DNA of 64,000 bases from Oleomonas cavernae (GCF_003590945.1 NZ_QYUK01000008.1:1-64000); one strand, 5' to 3'. Shown: positions 44,657 to 57,854, counted from the stretch's first letter. The notes: generated from the sequence alone by a model not told the origin. Translations and numbers: made by a program.

Positions 44657-45527
44657 CGCCTGCCTCCCGGGCCAGGATCGCGGCCAGCCCCTCGCGATAG
44701 GTCGGGTAGGCCAAGCGCACGCCCAGTTCCCGGTGCAGGCGCTGGTTGGAGACGCGCTTGGACTCGGTCCAGAAGCTGCGCCCCATCGGGCTCAGTTCCG
44801 CGGCCTCGAAGGGCACGCGGGGCGGCGGATCCATGCCGATCAGCGCGGCCGCATATTCGATCACTTCCCACGGCGGTGCCGGCTCGTCGTCGCAGACATT
44901 GTAGGCACGGCCCGGCGCCGGCCGATCGATCGAGGCTTCCAGCACGGCGGCGATATCGTCGACATGGATGCGGCTGAAGATCTGGCCGGGCTTGACCACG
45001 CAGCGGGCGGTACCGGCGCGCAGCCCGACCATCGGGTTGCGCCCCGGGCCGTAGATCCCCGCCAGGCGGAACAGGTGCTCCGGCAGGCCGGTGCCTGCCC
45101 AGGCCGCCTCGGCCGCGACACGGCGCGCGCCCCGATCCGTGCCGGGATCGAGCGGCGAGTCCTCGTCGACCCAATTCCCGCCACGATCGCCGTATACGCC
45201 GGTGGTCGAAAGATAGCCGGCCCATTCGATGCCGCCGAGCAGCAACAGGTCATCCCCATGCAGATCGATCACCGGATCGCCGCCGCCATCGGGCGGCACC
45301 GAGGACAGAATATGGCTCGCCCCCGCCAGCGCCCCGGCAAAATCGGCCAGCGGCCGGCCCCGGTCGAAAAGGTGGACATCGAAGCCTCGGGCCTGCAAGG
45401 CCGGCACCTTGTCGGGCGTGCGCACCGTGCCGGCGATGGCAAAGCCGCGCGCGCGCAACCGGCCGGCCAGGGCCAGCGCACTGTAGCCGAGGCCGAAGCA
45501 GAACAGACGGGGGCCGTTGGATTTCAT
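44634..45527 (-). CDS. NAD-dependent epimerase/dehydratase-like protein (YeeZ-type SDR)
   Basis: 297 aa extended SDR. The nucleotide motif is FCFGLGYSALALAGRL, a form with Gly-Leu-Gly-Tyr seen in YeeZ-type proteins, then YLSTTGVYGDRGGNWVDE and FRLAGIYGPGRNP. The catalytic Tyr is replaced in the usual YxxxK position, so activity is uncertain. Start at 45527 (MKSNGPRL) rather than a Met 18 codons upstream. First gene of the operon. Confidence 0.82.
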   Translation of the reverse strand: MKSNGPRLFCFGLGYSALALAGRLRARGFAIAGTVRTPDKVPALQARGFDVHLFDRGRPLADFAGALAGASHILSSVPPDGGGDPVIDLHGDDLLLLGGIEWAGYLSTTGVYGDRGGNWVDEDSPLDPGTDRGARRVAAEAAWAGTGLPEHLFRLAGIYGPGRNPMVGLRAGTARCVVKPGQIFSRIHVDDIAAVLEASIDRPAPGRAYNVCDDEPAPPWEVIEYAAALIGMDPPPRVPFEAAELSPMGRSFWTESKRVSNQRLHRELGVRLAYPTYREGLAAILAREAGDGDPGSL

Positions 45528-45571
45528 GCGCGGTCTTGCATCAGGCGAAGCGACGAAGGACTGTAGGCGCC

Positions 45572-46312
45572 ATGCAGCCACTGAAACAAGTAACGCGCGC
45601 CGCCGCCGTGCTGGCCCTGATGCTGGCGGCCACGCCCGCCCTGGCCATGACCTACAGCGAATGCGTCGCCATGATCGACAAGGCGCCGGGCGATGCCTAT
45701 TCCGCCGCCCTGGCCTGGACCAAGACCACGGACGATCCCGCGGCCCAGCATTGCACGGTGCTGGCCGAGGTGGCGCTGAAGCGTTACGGCGCCGCGGCCG
45801 ACCGCCTCAACCGCCTGATCGACCAGATCGGGGACCAGCATGAGTCGGCGGCGCTGCTGGGCCAGCTCGGCAATGTGCGGATGCTGGACGGCAAGCCGGA
45901 CCTGGCCGTCCGGGCCTTCGACCGGGCCTTGAGCGTGACGCCCAACGATGCCCAGTTGCTGGCCGACCGCGCCCGCGCCCACGCCGCCCTGCGCCACTGG
46001 CCGCAGGCGGTGCGCGACCTCGATGCCGCAACCCAGATCGAGAACGACGACCCCGAGCTGATGCTGCTGTTCGCCACCGCCCTGCGCGAGCTGGGCAAGC
46101 TGCCGGAAGCCCGGACCGCGGCCGACAAGGCCCTGGCGCTCGCCCCCAAGGATCCCGCCATCCTGCTGGAACGCGGCCGCATCCGCCTGCTCGCCGGCGA
46201 CCGCGACGGCGCCAAGGCCGACTGGCAGGCGGCCCTGGCCGTCGCCCCCAAGGGCGATATCCGCGATGCGATCGCCGCCAGCCTCAAGACGCTCGAGACC
46301 AGGACGAAATAG
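45572..46312 (+). CDS. Periplasmic tetratricopeptide-repeat protein
   Basis: 246 aa. Signal peptide about 1-25 (LALMLAATPALA-M) then four or more TPR units: ESAALLGQLGNVRMLDGKPD, VRAFDRALSVTPNDAQLL, VRDLDAATQIENDDPELM and AADKALALAPKDPAILLERG. It mediates protein contacts at the envelope; partner unknown. It is divergent from the epimerase operon by 44 bases. Confidence 0.82.
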   Translation: MQPLKQVTRAAAVLALMLAATPALAMTYSECVAMIDKAPGDAYSAALAWTKTTDDPAAQHCTVLAEVALKRYGAAADRLNRLIDQIGDQHESAALLGQLGNVRMLDGKPDLAVRAFDRALSVTPNDAQLLADRARAHAALRHWPQAVRDLDAATQIENDDPELMLLFATALRELGKLPEARTAADKALALAPKDPAILLERGRIRLLAGDRDGAKADWQAALAVAPKGDIRDAIAASLKTLETRTK

Positions 46313-46329
46313 GGGCCGCTCTCCACTTT

Positions 46330-46437
46330 CGTCATCCCGGACTTGATCCGGGATCCATCGTGACATGAGGCCCTGTGCACCAGGACCAAGTGCTCGCGCG
46401 GTATCGGCATGGATCCCGGATCAAGTCCGGGATGACG
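46330..46437. repeat. Extragenic palindromic repeat, family B copy 2
   Basis: TCGTCATCCCGGACTTGATC facing GATCAAGTCCGGGATGACG with inner GGGATCCAT/ATGGATCCC. It lies between the converging TPR and MarR-GNAT genes. Confidence 0.9.
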
Positions 46438-46466
46438 CCAGGGGTGGGGAACGGCGGTGTCCAATG

Positions 46467-47384
46467 TCACAAATCCAGTTCCCAGGTCTGGCCGACCAGA
46501 TCCTGGCCGAAGCTGCGGTGGTGTTCGGTCTCGGTCAGGCGGAAGCCGGCGTCGACGTAAAGCTTGCGGGCGGCGTGGAGGATGTCGTTGGTCCATAGCC
46601 TGACCCGGGCGTAACCGGCATCGCGGGCAAACGCCAAGCATTCGGCGACCAGGGTGCGGCCCAGGCCGTGGCCGCGGGCGGCGGGATCGACCAGCAGCAT
46701 GCGCAGCTTGGCGACCGCATCGCTGTCTTTGACCAGAAAGATGCAGCCGACGCGCTCGCCGGCCAATTCGGCGATCCAGCAGCGTTCTTTCACGGGGTCG
46801 AATTGCTGGATGAAGCGCGCGGCAATCTCGGCCACGAAAGCCTCGAAGGTTTCGTCCCAGCCGTATTCCTGGGCATAGAGCGCCCCATGGCGACCGATGA
46901 CCCAGCCCATGTCGCCCGGCCGATGCGGACGCAGGGTCATCACCGGGCGGCGCGCGGCCCCCGGCGGCGCCAGCAATTGCTGGATCGACACCATCGCCTG
47001 CACCAACCTTGCCTGGTCCTGTGGCGCCAGGGGCTGTAGCAGGTCGGCGGCGGCCTGCTGGGACCGCCGGTCGAGCGCGGCGAATGCCGCCTGCCCCTCC
47101 CCGGTCAGCACCACATGCGCGCGCCGGCGATCGGCCGGCGCGGGCTCGCGCCGGATCAGGCCGCGCCGCTCGAACTGTTTCAGCATGCGGCTGAGATAGC
47201 CGGCATCGATATTCAGGCGCTCTTTCAGATCGACGGCACTGATCTCGCCGCCTTGCGCCAGTTCGTAGAGGACGCGCGCCTCGGTCAGGGAAAAATCGCT
47301 GCCCAGCAAGCTTTCGCCCAGGATGCCGCCGGCACGGGTGTAGAAGCGATTGAAGCGCCGAACCTCGCCGGCCAGATCGGTCAT
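46467..47384 (-). CDS. MarR-GNAT fusion regulator/acetyltransferase
   Basis: 305 aa. The MarR winged helix (about 1-140: SLTEARVLYELAQGGEISAV, NIDAGYLSRMLKQFERRGLI) is fused to a GNAT N-acetyltransferase (about 150-305) with the acetyl-CoA loop LVDPAARGHGLGRTLV. Such fusions both bind DNA and acetylate a small molecule or protein. The start at 47384 is set by GAGGAG seven bases upstream; an earlier in-frame Met at 47414 lies upstream of that site. A palindrome fills its promoter spacer. Confidence 0.9.
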   Translation of the reverse strand: MTDLAGEVRRFNRFYTRAGGILGESLLGSDFSLTEARVLYELAQGGEISAVDLKERLNIDAGYLSRMLKQFERRGLIRREPAPADRRRAHVVLTGEGQAAFAALDRRSQQAAADLLQPLAPQDQARLVQAMVSIQQLLAPPGAARRPVMTLRPHRPGDMGWVIGRHGALYAQEYGWDETFEAFVAEIAARFIQQFDPVKERCWIAELAGERVGCIFLVKDSDAVAKLRMLLVDPAARGHGLGRTLVAECLAFARDAGYARVRLWTNDILHAARKLYVDAGFRLTETEHHRSFGQDLVGQTWELDL

Positions 47385-47407
47385 GAACGACTCCTCATTG
47401 ATTGCTG

Positions 47408-47436
47408 AATTCAACCAAATTAGTTGATTTTGTCAA
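47408..47436 (-). promoter_or_regulatory. marR-GNAT promoter with palindromic operator in the spacer
   Basis: On the minus strand TTGACA (47436 down to 47431), 17 bases, then TGAATT (47413 down to 47408). The palindrome TCAACCAAATTAGTTGA (47411-47427, plus strand) fills most of the spacer, so a bound MarR dimer would block polymerase. The -35 lies over the queG stop codon. The -10 is weak. Confidence 0.6.
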
Positions 47437-48557
47437 TCAATAGGGCGATGCCATTCCTCGCGAACCTCCCCATCAAGCTCGGCCGACAATCGCTGATCGG
47501 CGGCGGCAAGAGGATCGGGCGACAGGCGGCGATAGGCCCACACAGCCATGCCGCGCACCAGGGGGCTTTCGTCGTCGAGCAGGCGCTCGACCGCCGGCAA
47601 CAGCGACACGTTGCCCGAATTGCCGATGGCGATCGCCACGTTGCGCAGGAAGCGGTCGCGGCCGATGCGCTTGATCGGCGTGCCGGCGAAGCGGGTGCGG
47701 AAGGCGGCATCGTCCAGGGTGGCGAGGTCGGCCAGGGCCGGTGCGGTCAGGTCCAGGCGCTCGGCCAGCTTAGTATCGTGGCTGGCTTGCGCCCATTTGT
47801 TCCAGGGGCACACCGCTAGGCAATCGTCGCAGCCGTAGATGCGGTTGCCCATCGCGACGCGGAATTCGGGCGGGATCACGCCGCCGTATTCGATGCTGAG
47901 ATAGGCAAGGCACCGCCTGGCATCCAGGCGATAGGGGGCGGGAAAGGCATTGGTCGGGCAGATGTCGAGGCAGCGGCGGCAGGTGCCACAATGATCTTCC
48001 TCGGACCGGTCGGCCGGCAGGGGCGCGGTGGTGAACAGGGCACCCAGGAACAGCCACGAGCCGAACTCCCGGCTGACCAGGTTGGTGTGCTTGCCCTGCC
48101 AGCCCAGGCCTGCCGCCTGGGCCAAGGGTTTTTCCATCACCGGCGCGGTATCGACGAAGACCTTCACGTCGCAATGCAGGCGGCTGGCGGTCCATTGCGC
48201 CAGCATCTTCAGCCGCCCCTTCATGACGTCGTGATAGTCCTTCATCCGGGCATAGGCGGCGATCAGGCCACGGTCGCGCGCCTCCAGCAGCGCCAGGGAA
48301 TCGGATTCCGGGCCGTAGTTCTGGGCAACCATCACGATCGCGCGGGTCTGTGCCCACAGCACGCGGGGGTCGGCCCGCCGTGCCGCGGTCTCGGCGAGCC
48401 AGGCCATCTCGCCCTGGTGCCCCTCGGCCAGCCAGCGGTGCAGGTCGCCGTCGCGCCCGGTTCGCGCCAGGGCATCGGGCGTGGTCACGCCGATACGGTC
48501 GAAGCCCAGCCGGCGCGCCTCGGCCTCGAGGGCGTCGCGCGGGGACTTGGGCGTCAT
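47433..48557 (-). CDS. queG: Epoxyqueuosine reductase
   Basis: 374 aa. Reduces epoxyqueuosine to queuosine in tRNA using cobalamin and two [4Fe-4S] clusters. Ferredoxin-type cysteines are CGTCRRCLDICPTNAF and CDDCLAVCPWNKWAQ, with the B12-binding core VFVDTAPVMEKPLAQAAGLG and a C-terminal HEAT-like part (VERLLDDESPLVRGMAVWA). The start at 48557 is the family one; no strong ribosome site is seen. It follows the GST gene by eight bases. gluQ, which acts on queuosine tRNA-Asp, is also in the window. Confidence 0.94.
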   Translation of the reverse strand: MTPKSPRDALEAEARRLGFDRIGVTTPDALARTGRDGDLHRWLAEGHQGEMAWLAETAARRADPRVLWAQTRAIVMVAQNYGPESDSLALLEARDRGLIAAYARMKDYHDVMKGRLKMLAQWTASRLHCDVKVFVDTAPVMEKPLAQAAGLGWQGKHTNLVSREFGSWLFLGALFTTAPLPADRSEEDHCGTCRRCLDICPTNAFPAPYRLDARRCLAYLSIEYGGVIPPEFRVAMGNRIYGCDDCLAVCPWNKWAQASHDTKLAERLDLTAPALADLATLDDAAFRTRFAGTPIKRIGRDRFLRNVAIAIGNSGNVSLLPAVERLLDDESPLVRGMAVWAYRRLSPDPLAAADQRLSAELDGEVREEWHRPID

Positions 48558-48565
48558 CGGCGTGG

Positions 48566-49234
48566 TCAGAAATCGAGGTCGGCGTAGTGCGGCGGGGGCG
48601 GCATGCCGGCGACATGGTCGGCCAGCAGCGGCCGGAAACTGGGCCGCGACTTCACCCGCACATACCAGTCCTTGGCACGGGGATGGGCGTCCCAGGGGAC
48701 GTCGCCCAGATAGTCGACGCAAGAGATGTGCGAAGCCGCCGTGATGTCGGCCAGGCCGAATTCGTCGCCCCCCAGCCAGCGCCGCCGCTCGGCCAGGTGG
48801 GCGATATAGTCGAGGTGATAGTTGATGTTTTGCTTGCCCAGCCGGATCGCCCCGGAGTCCGGGTTGCCGAGATTGTAGAAGCGCCGGTTCACCTTCTCGA
48901 ACACCAGGTTCAAGGTCACCTCGACATAGAACTTGCCGTCGAACCAGGCTGCTAGCCGCCGCGTCTCGGCCCGGCTGGCGGGATCGAAGCCCAGCATGCG
49001 GCGATCGGGATAGATCTCGTCCAGATATTCGACGATCGCCCAACTGTCGACGATAGTCAGGCCGTTGGCATCGACCAGCACCGGCACCTGGCCCGCCGGA
49101 TTCAGTGCCAGATATTCCGGCCGGCGTTCCCAGACCCGTTCGACCTTGAGGTCGAAATCGAGGCCCTTTTCCTTGAGCACAAGGCGGACCTTCCGCGAGA
49201 AGGGCGACAGAGGCAGATGATAGACGACGCGCAT
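48566..49234 (-). CDS. Glutathione S-transferase family protein
   Basis: 222 aa. N-terminal thioredoxin-like domain (VYHLPLSPFSRKVRLVLKE, NPAGQVPVLVD, IVDSWAIVEYLDE) with Ser/Cys-type active-site region PLSPFS, and the all-helical C-domain (FGLADITAASHISCVDYLG). Start at 49234 rather than the upstream in-frame Met, which precedes the family start by 12 codons. It lies between the NDT and queG genes; a GST beside queG is a known alphaproteobacterial arrangement. Confidence 0.88.
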   Translation of the reverse strand: MRVVYHLPLSPFSRKVRLVLKEKGLDFDLKVERVWERRPEYLALNPAGQVPVLVDANGLTIVDSWAIVEYLDEIYPDRRMLGFDPASRAETRRLAAWFDGKFYVEVTLNLVFEKVNRRFYNLGNPDSGAIRLGKQNINYHLDYIAHLAERRRWLGGDEFGLADITAASHISCVDYLGDVPWDAHPRAKDWYVRVKSRPSFRPLLADHVAGMPPPPHYADLDF

Positions 49235-49244
49235 GGCGGCGACT

Positions 49245-49799
49245 TTAGGGGCCGGCTTTCTGCGCGACAAGTGTCGTTAGCACGGGCGTCAAGCAGTTCA
49301 GGCAGATAATGAAGCCGGCCAGGTCCGTAAAGGCTGCCGCCTGCTCAACCACCGGTCGCCCCTGCTCGATCAGGGCGGCATCGATCATCAGATTGTCGCC
49401 CAGGCCGAAACGCTCGACTTCCAGCCCGTCGCGATCGTATTTCCCCTGCGTCAACGGGGCGCCGTTCCAGGCGATCACCCGGTCGAAATAGCGGTCGGCC
49501 ACATTGCGATAGGCGGCGGCCGGCTTGCCCAGGCCTAAGGCAAAGCCCAGTTCCCAGACGGTGCCGGCATCGGCGCTGGGGCCGCGAAACGGTGTCAGAT
49601 TGGCGATAATGGCGTCGGCCCGCCGGATCAGGGCGACATTGGCGGCGAAGATCGCCGGCCCGGTCGGCTCGACCGCGCCGTCGAGCGGGAACAGGCCGGT
49701 CCAGCCACGTTCGCTGCACAGGCGTTGCTTGGCCCGGCCGAGGTCGAGGGCGTCGGGATGGAAGACTTCCGGGCCGGCGAGATAGATGGTGGGGGCCAT
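49245..49799 (-). CDS. Nucleoside 2-deoxyribosyltransferase
   Basis: 184 aa. Swaps bases between deoxynucleosides. Family features: IYLAGPEVFHPDALDLGR at the start and AIIANLTPFRGPSADAGTVW, with Asp and Glu around GTVWELGFALGLGKP supplying the nucleophile. The family start at 49799 (MAPTIYLAG) is used. First in the NDT-GST-queG operon (10-base gap). Confidence 0.88.
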   Translation of the reverse strand: MAPTIYLAGPEVFHPDALDLGRAKQRLCSERGWTGLFPLDGAVEPTGPAIFAANVALIRRADAIIANLTPFRGPSADAGTVWELGFALGLGKPAAAYRNVADRYFDRVIAWNGAPLTQGKYDRDGLEVERFGLGDNLMIDAALIEQGRPVVEQAAAFTDLAGFIICLNCLTPVLTTLVAQKAGP

Positions 49800-49818
49800 T
49801 TTCGCGGTTCCGAGGTTC

Positions 49819-49912
49819 CCCTCCTCACCCAACCCTCTCCTCCGAGGAGGAGAGGGCTTTGTCGCCCCCCTCCGCCCTTCAGGGGGGAGGGGTTGGGGGA
49901 GGTGGGTGCTTC
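49819..49912. repeat. Extragenic palindromic repeat, family A copy 4 (shortened)
   Basis: CCTCCTCACCC, the hairpin CCCTCTCCTCC-GA-GGAGGAGAGGG with GCTTTG, then a second CCCCCTCC-GCCCTTCA-GGGGGGAGGGG hairpin. It lies between the gltB stop and the NDT gene, on the terminator side of gltB. Confidence 0.85.
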
Positions 49913-49915
49913 AGG

Positions 49916-54459
<4,544 letters not shown>

Positions 54460-54480
54460 GGATCGTCCCTCCGCTGTCCG

Positions 54481-55923
54481 TCAGGAGGCCTTGGCCAGGC
54501 GGGCATCCGCCTTGGCCTTCAAATACAGGTGCATCTGGTCGGCCACGTCGCGGCCGTCGCGGATCGCCCAGACCACCAGGCTGGCGCCGCGCACGATGTC
54601 GCCGGCGGCGAAGACGCCGTCCAGGTTGGTCATCATGGTCTTGAAGTCGACCTTCACCGTGCCCCAGCGCGACACCGAGAGTTCCGGCGCGCCGAACAGG
54701 GTCGGCAGTTCCTCAGGATCGAAGCCCAGGGCCTTGATCACCAGGTCGGCCGGCATGTTGTAGGACGAGCCTTCGATCACTTCCGGCGCCTGGCGGCCGC
54801 TGGAATCGGCCAGGCCCAATCGCATGCGATGGGCCTTGACGCCGCTGACCTTGCCGTCGCCCAGGAATGCCTGGGGTGCCGACAGCCAGACGAACTCGAC
54901 GCCCTCCTCCTCGGCATTCTTCACCTCGCGCATGGAGCCCGGCATGTTGTCCTTGTCGCGGCGGTAGAGGCACTTCACGGACTTGGCGCCCTGGCGCACG
55001 GCGGTGCGCACGCAGTCCATCGCCGTGTCGCCGCCGCCGATGACCACCACATGCTTGCCCTTGGCGTCGAGATCGCCTGAGTCGAACTCGGGCACCTTGT
55101 CGCCCATGCCGACCTTGTTGGAGGCGGTGAGATAGGTCATCGCCGGCACCACACCGTCGAGGGCGGCGCCCGGCACCGCGACGTCGCGCGCCTTGTAGAC
55201 GCCGGTCGCGATCAGGAGGGCATCGTGGCGCGCGCGCAATTCGTCCAGCTTCACCTGGTCGCCGACGGCGACGTTCAGGTGGAAGGTCACGCCCTGGTCT
55301 TCCAGCAGCTTGGCGCGGCGGCTCACCACATGCTTTTCCAGCTTGAAGCCGGGAATGCCATAGATCAGCAGGCCGCCGACGCGGTCGTAGCGGTCGTAGA
55401 CATGGACCTCGTAGCCCTTGGCGCGGAGTTGTTCCGCCGCCGCCAGGCCGCCGGGGCCGGCGCCGATGATGCCGACCGACAGGCCCAGTTCGGCGCGCGG
55501 GGTGCGCGGCTTCACCCAGCCCTGTTCCCAGGCCGTCTCGGTCAGGAACTTCTCGACCGAGCCGATGGTGACCGACTCGAAATCCTTCTCGATCACGCAA
55601 TTGCCTTCGCACAGGCGATCCTGCGGGCAGATGCGGCCGCACACTTCCGGCATCGAATTGGTCGCCTGGGACAGCTCGTAGGCTTCCTGCAGGCGGCCTT
55701 CGGCGGTCAGCTTCAGCCAGTCGGGAATGTTGTTCGAGAGCGGGCAATGGATCTGGCAGAACGGGATGCCGCATTGCGAGCACCGCCCCGCCTGCTCCTG
55801 CGCGGCAGGCTGGACGAAGGCGGCATAGATTTCGCTGAAGTCCTGCACCCGGGCGCCAGCCTCCCGCTTGGGCGGGGTCTTCTGCTCGACCGACACGAAC
55901 TTCAGCATCTTGTTCTCAGCCAT
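54481..55923 (-). CDS. gltD: Glutamate synthase small subunit
   Basis: 480 aa. Supplies electrons from NADPH to GltB. The N-terminal [4Fe-4S] cysteines are 48, 51, 56, 60 (CSQCGIPFCQIHC) and 95, 99, 105, 109 (CGRICPQDRLCEGNC). FAD and NADPH motifs follow: VGIIGAGPGGLAAAEQL and VVVIGGGDTAMDCVRTAV. GGAG lies eight bases before the ATG. gltD precedes gltB, an order seen in some Alphaproteobacteria. Confidence 0.96.
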   Translation of the reverse strand: MAENKMLKFVSVEQKTPPKREAGARVQDFSEIYAAFVQPAAQEQAGRCSQCGIPFCQIHCPLSNNIPDWLKLTAEGRLQEAYELSQATNSMPEVCGRICPQDRLCEGNCVIEKDFESVTIGSVEKFLTETAWEQGWVKPRTPRAELGLSVGIIGAGPGGLAAAEQLRAKGYEVHVYDRYDRVGGLLIYGIPGFKLEKHVVSRRAKLLEDQGVTFHLNVAVGDQVKLDELRARHDALLIATGVYKARDVAVPGAALDGVVPAMTYLTASNKVGMGDKVPEFDSGDLDAKGKHVVVIGGGDTAMDCVRTAVRQGAKSVKCLYRRDKDNMPGSMREVKNAEEEGVEFVWLSAPQAFLGDGKVSGVKAHRMRLGLADSSGRQAPEVIEGSSYNMPADLVIKALGFDPEELPTLFGAPELSVSRWGTVKVDFKTMMTNLDGVFAAGDIVRGASLVVWAIRDGRDVADQMHLYLKAKADARLAKAS

Positions 55924-56266
55924 GGCCTACTCCATCACGGCCGGTAGCACGCAGGGACAGGTCATCCCTTTCCTGTCGCGGCGCGTCAGGTTGATTTTTT
56001 AGATACGCGCAATTTTTCTGATCGCAAAGCAAAAAAACGCCGATAGGGCAATTTTACTGACCTAATTTAACAGGCAAATCAGGCGCGGCGCCTCAAGCGC
56101 TTAATATTTAGGCAAAAATAGGTCCGGTTTGATATGCATCTCGCAGCGCGAAGGCTGGGATGCGGCACCGCAAGACGGGTCGAGGCAATTGATTTGAAAC
56201 GATTTTCGCAGGTCCGTCGAGGTGGATTCCGCCAAAAGCCTTCGCAACCGCACATTTGCGGCGCCA
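55924..56266. other. 343-bp AT-rich region upstream of gltD, with a possible promoter
   Basis: No convincing gene. It is AT-rich compared with the rest, with A and T runs. On the minus strand TTGCGA (56027 down to 56022), 16 bases, then TATCTA (56005 down to 56000) is a possible sigma-70 promoter for gltD-gltB about 80 bases before the ATG. No sigma-54 GG-N10-GC site was found. The 3' end of the arsR gene abuts it. Confidence 0.35.
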
Positions 56267-56593
56267 TCAGGCTTCTACCGGCAGGCCTTCCTGCTCGATC
56301 AGGGCGATCAACCCGGGAAAGCGCTGCTCCAGTTCAGCCCGGCGCAGGCGATTGGTCCGGCTGTTGCCCCGGTCGGTCTGATGGATCAGGCCGGCTTCGC
56401 GCAGCACCTTGAAGTGATGGGTGCGGGTCGCCTTGGTGACCGGCAGGCCGAAGGAGCCGCAAGGCCGCTCGCCCCCCTCGGGCTCGGCCGCCAGCAGAAC
56501 GACGATCCGCCGCCGCAAGGGATCGGCCAGCGCCGCCAGCACGCGGCCCAGGTCCATTTCCGCCAGGGTGGGATGTCCTTCAGCATCTGCCAT
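56267..56593 (-). CDS. ArsR-family HTH regulator
   Basis: 108 aa winged helix (VLAALADPLRRRIVVLLAA, CGSFGLPVTKATRTHHFKVL, RGNSRTNRLRRAELEQRF). It lacks the ArsR metal-binding cysteine pair: its only Cys is at CGSFG, so it likely senses something other than a metal ion, as redox- or quinone-responsive relatives do. It is divergent from a quinone oxidoreductase gene; three TCATACCT repeats lie between. Confidence 0.88.
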   Translation of the reverse strand: MADAEGHPTLAEMDLGRVLAALADPLRRRIVVLLAAEPEGGERPCGSFGLPVTKATRTHHFKVLREAGLIHQTDRGNSRTNRLRRAELEQRFPGLIALIEQEGLPVEA

Positions 56594-56605
56594 GATCGAT
56601 TTCTA

Positions 56606-56671
56606 TCATACCTATGGATTTGATCATACCTAGGGTGTAAGACGGCCAAGGTAAGATTAATGTCATACCTT
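56606..56671. promoter_or_regulatory. Repeated operator between arsR-type and quinone oxidoreductase genes
   Basis: TCATACCT occurs at 56606-56613, 56624-56631 and 56663-56670. The first two are 18 bases apart. AAGGTAAGA (56648-56656) faces TCATACCTT (56663-56671) with one mismatch across six bases. They cover the promoters of both genes. Confidence 0.6.
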
Positions 56672-56688
56672 CACGGAAGGAAGCCGCC

Positions 56689-57666
56689 ATGACGCAAGCC
56701 CGAGCCATCCGCCTCGCCGAATTCGGCGCGCCCACGGTGATGAAGCTGGAAACCGTCTCGCTGCCCGATCCCGGCCCGGGCGAGGTGCGCCTGCGCCAGA
56801 CTGCCATCGGCTTCAACTATATCGACGTCTATCAGCGCAGCGGCGTCTATCCCCTGCCCCTGCCCACCGGCCTGGGCCACGAGGCGGCCGGCGTGGTCGA
56901 GGCGGTCGGCCCCGGCGTTACCGACTTCAAGGCGGGTGACCGGGCCGCCTATATGCATGCCGGCATCGGCGCCTATGCCGACCGGCGCAATGTCGCCGCC
57001 GATCGCCTGGTGCCCCTGCCGGTCGAGGTCGGCGACGAGCAGGCCGCCGCCGTGCTGTTCAAGGGCTTGACCGCACAGTACCTGATCAAGAAGACCTATG
57101 CGGTCCAGCCGGGCGACATCGTGCTGGTCCATGCCGCGGCGGGCGGCGTCGGCCAGATCCTGTGCCGCTGGGCCAAGGGCCTGGGCGCCACGGTCATCGG
57201 CACGGCCTCGCGGCCCAAGCTGGACGTCGCCCTGGCCGCCGGCTGCGACGCCGCGATCGATTATACAAAGGCCGACTGGCCCGATGCCGTCATCAAGGCG
57301 ACCGGTGGCCGCAAGGCCCGCGTGGTCTATGATTCCGTGGGCGCCGACACCCTGCTCAAATCGATGGACTGCACCGCCCCGTTCGGTTTCGTCGTCAGCT
57401 ACGGCGCGGCCTCCGGCCCGGCCCCGGCGGTCTCACCCGATCTGTTGAACAAGAAGGGCTGCCTCTACCTGACCCGCCCCTCGGTCTTCCCGCACAATGC
57501 CGATGCCAGAAGCTTCCGCGCCAACGCCGCCGACCTCTTCGCCGCGCTCGAGGCCGGCATCGTCAGCCTCGACATCGGCCTGCGCGTACCCCTCGAAGAG
57601 GCACCAAAGGCCCACGAGGCAGCCGAGGCGCGCGCCACGACAGGGGCGATCCTGCTGATCCCCTAA
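56689..57666 (+). CDS. NADPH:quinone oxidoreductase (zinc-free MDR)
   Basis: 325 aa. Reduces quinones with NADPH. Motifs: GFNYIDVYQRSGVYPLPLP, GLGHEAAGVVEAVG and the nucleotide-binding VLVHAAAGGVGQILCRWA. No catalytic-zinc Cys/His set, as expected for the Qor type. GGAAGG lies seven bases before the ATG. Probably repressed by the divergent ArsR-type regulator and induced by quinones or electrophiles. Confidence 0.92.
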   Translation: MTQARAIRLAEFGAPTVMKLETVSLPDPGPGEVRLRQTAIGFNYIDVYQRSGVYPLPLPTGLGHEAAGVVEAVGPGVTDFKAGDRAAYMHAGIGAYADRRNVAADRLVPLPVEVGDEQAAAVLFKGLTAQYLIKKTYAVQPGDIVLVHAAAGGVGQILCRWAKGLGATVIGTASRPKLDVALAAGCDAAIDYTKADWPDAVIKATGGRKARVVYDSVGADTLLKSMDCTAPFGFVVSYGAASGPAPAVSPDLLNKKGCLYLTRPSVFPHNADARSFRANAADLFAALEAGIVSLDIGLRVPLEEAPKAHEAAEARATTGAILLIP

Positions 57667-57691
57667 TTTGCAAGGCTTGTTACCGCCCCTT

Positions 57692-57800
57692 CCGTCATGA
57701 CCGGGCTTGTCCCGGTCATCCACGTCGAGACGAGCCACATCTGTTGACGGCATAGGCAGCTTGGCGACGTGGATGGCCGGGACAAGCCCGGCCATGACGA
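57692..57800. repeat. Extragenic palindromic repeat, family C copy 2, inverted
   Basis: Inverse of the element at 17606-17714: starts CCGTCATGACCGGGC and ends GCCCGGCCATGACGA. Lies between the converging quinone oxidoreductase and NDUFA9-like genes. Confidence 0.9.
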
Positions 57801-57854
57801 TTGAGGATAGGATGACGGCAGAGGTTGGGGCCTTGCCGTCACCGGGACCCGGAT

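Noticed and set aside
56079-56267. 62-codon minus-strand frame before gltD
   Set aside because: Lies in AT-rich control DNA, has no ribosome site or recognisable sequence.
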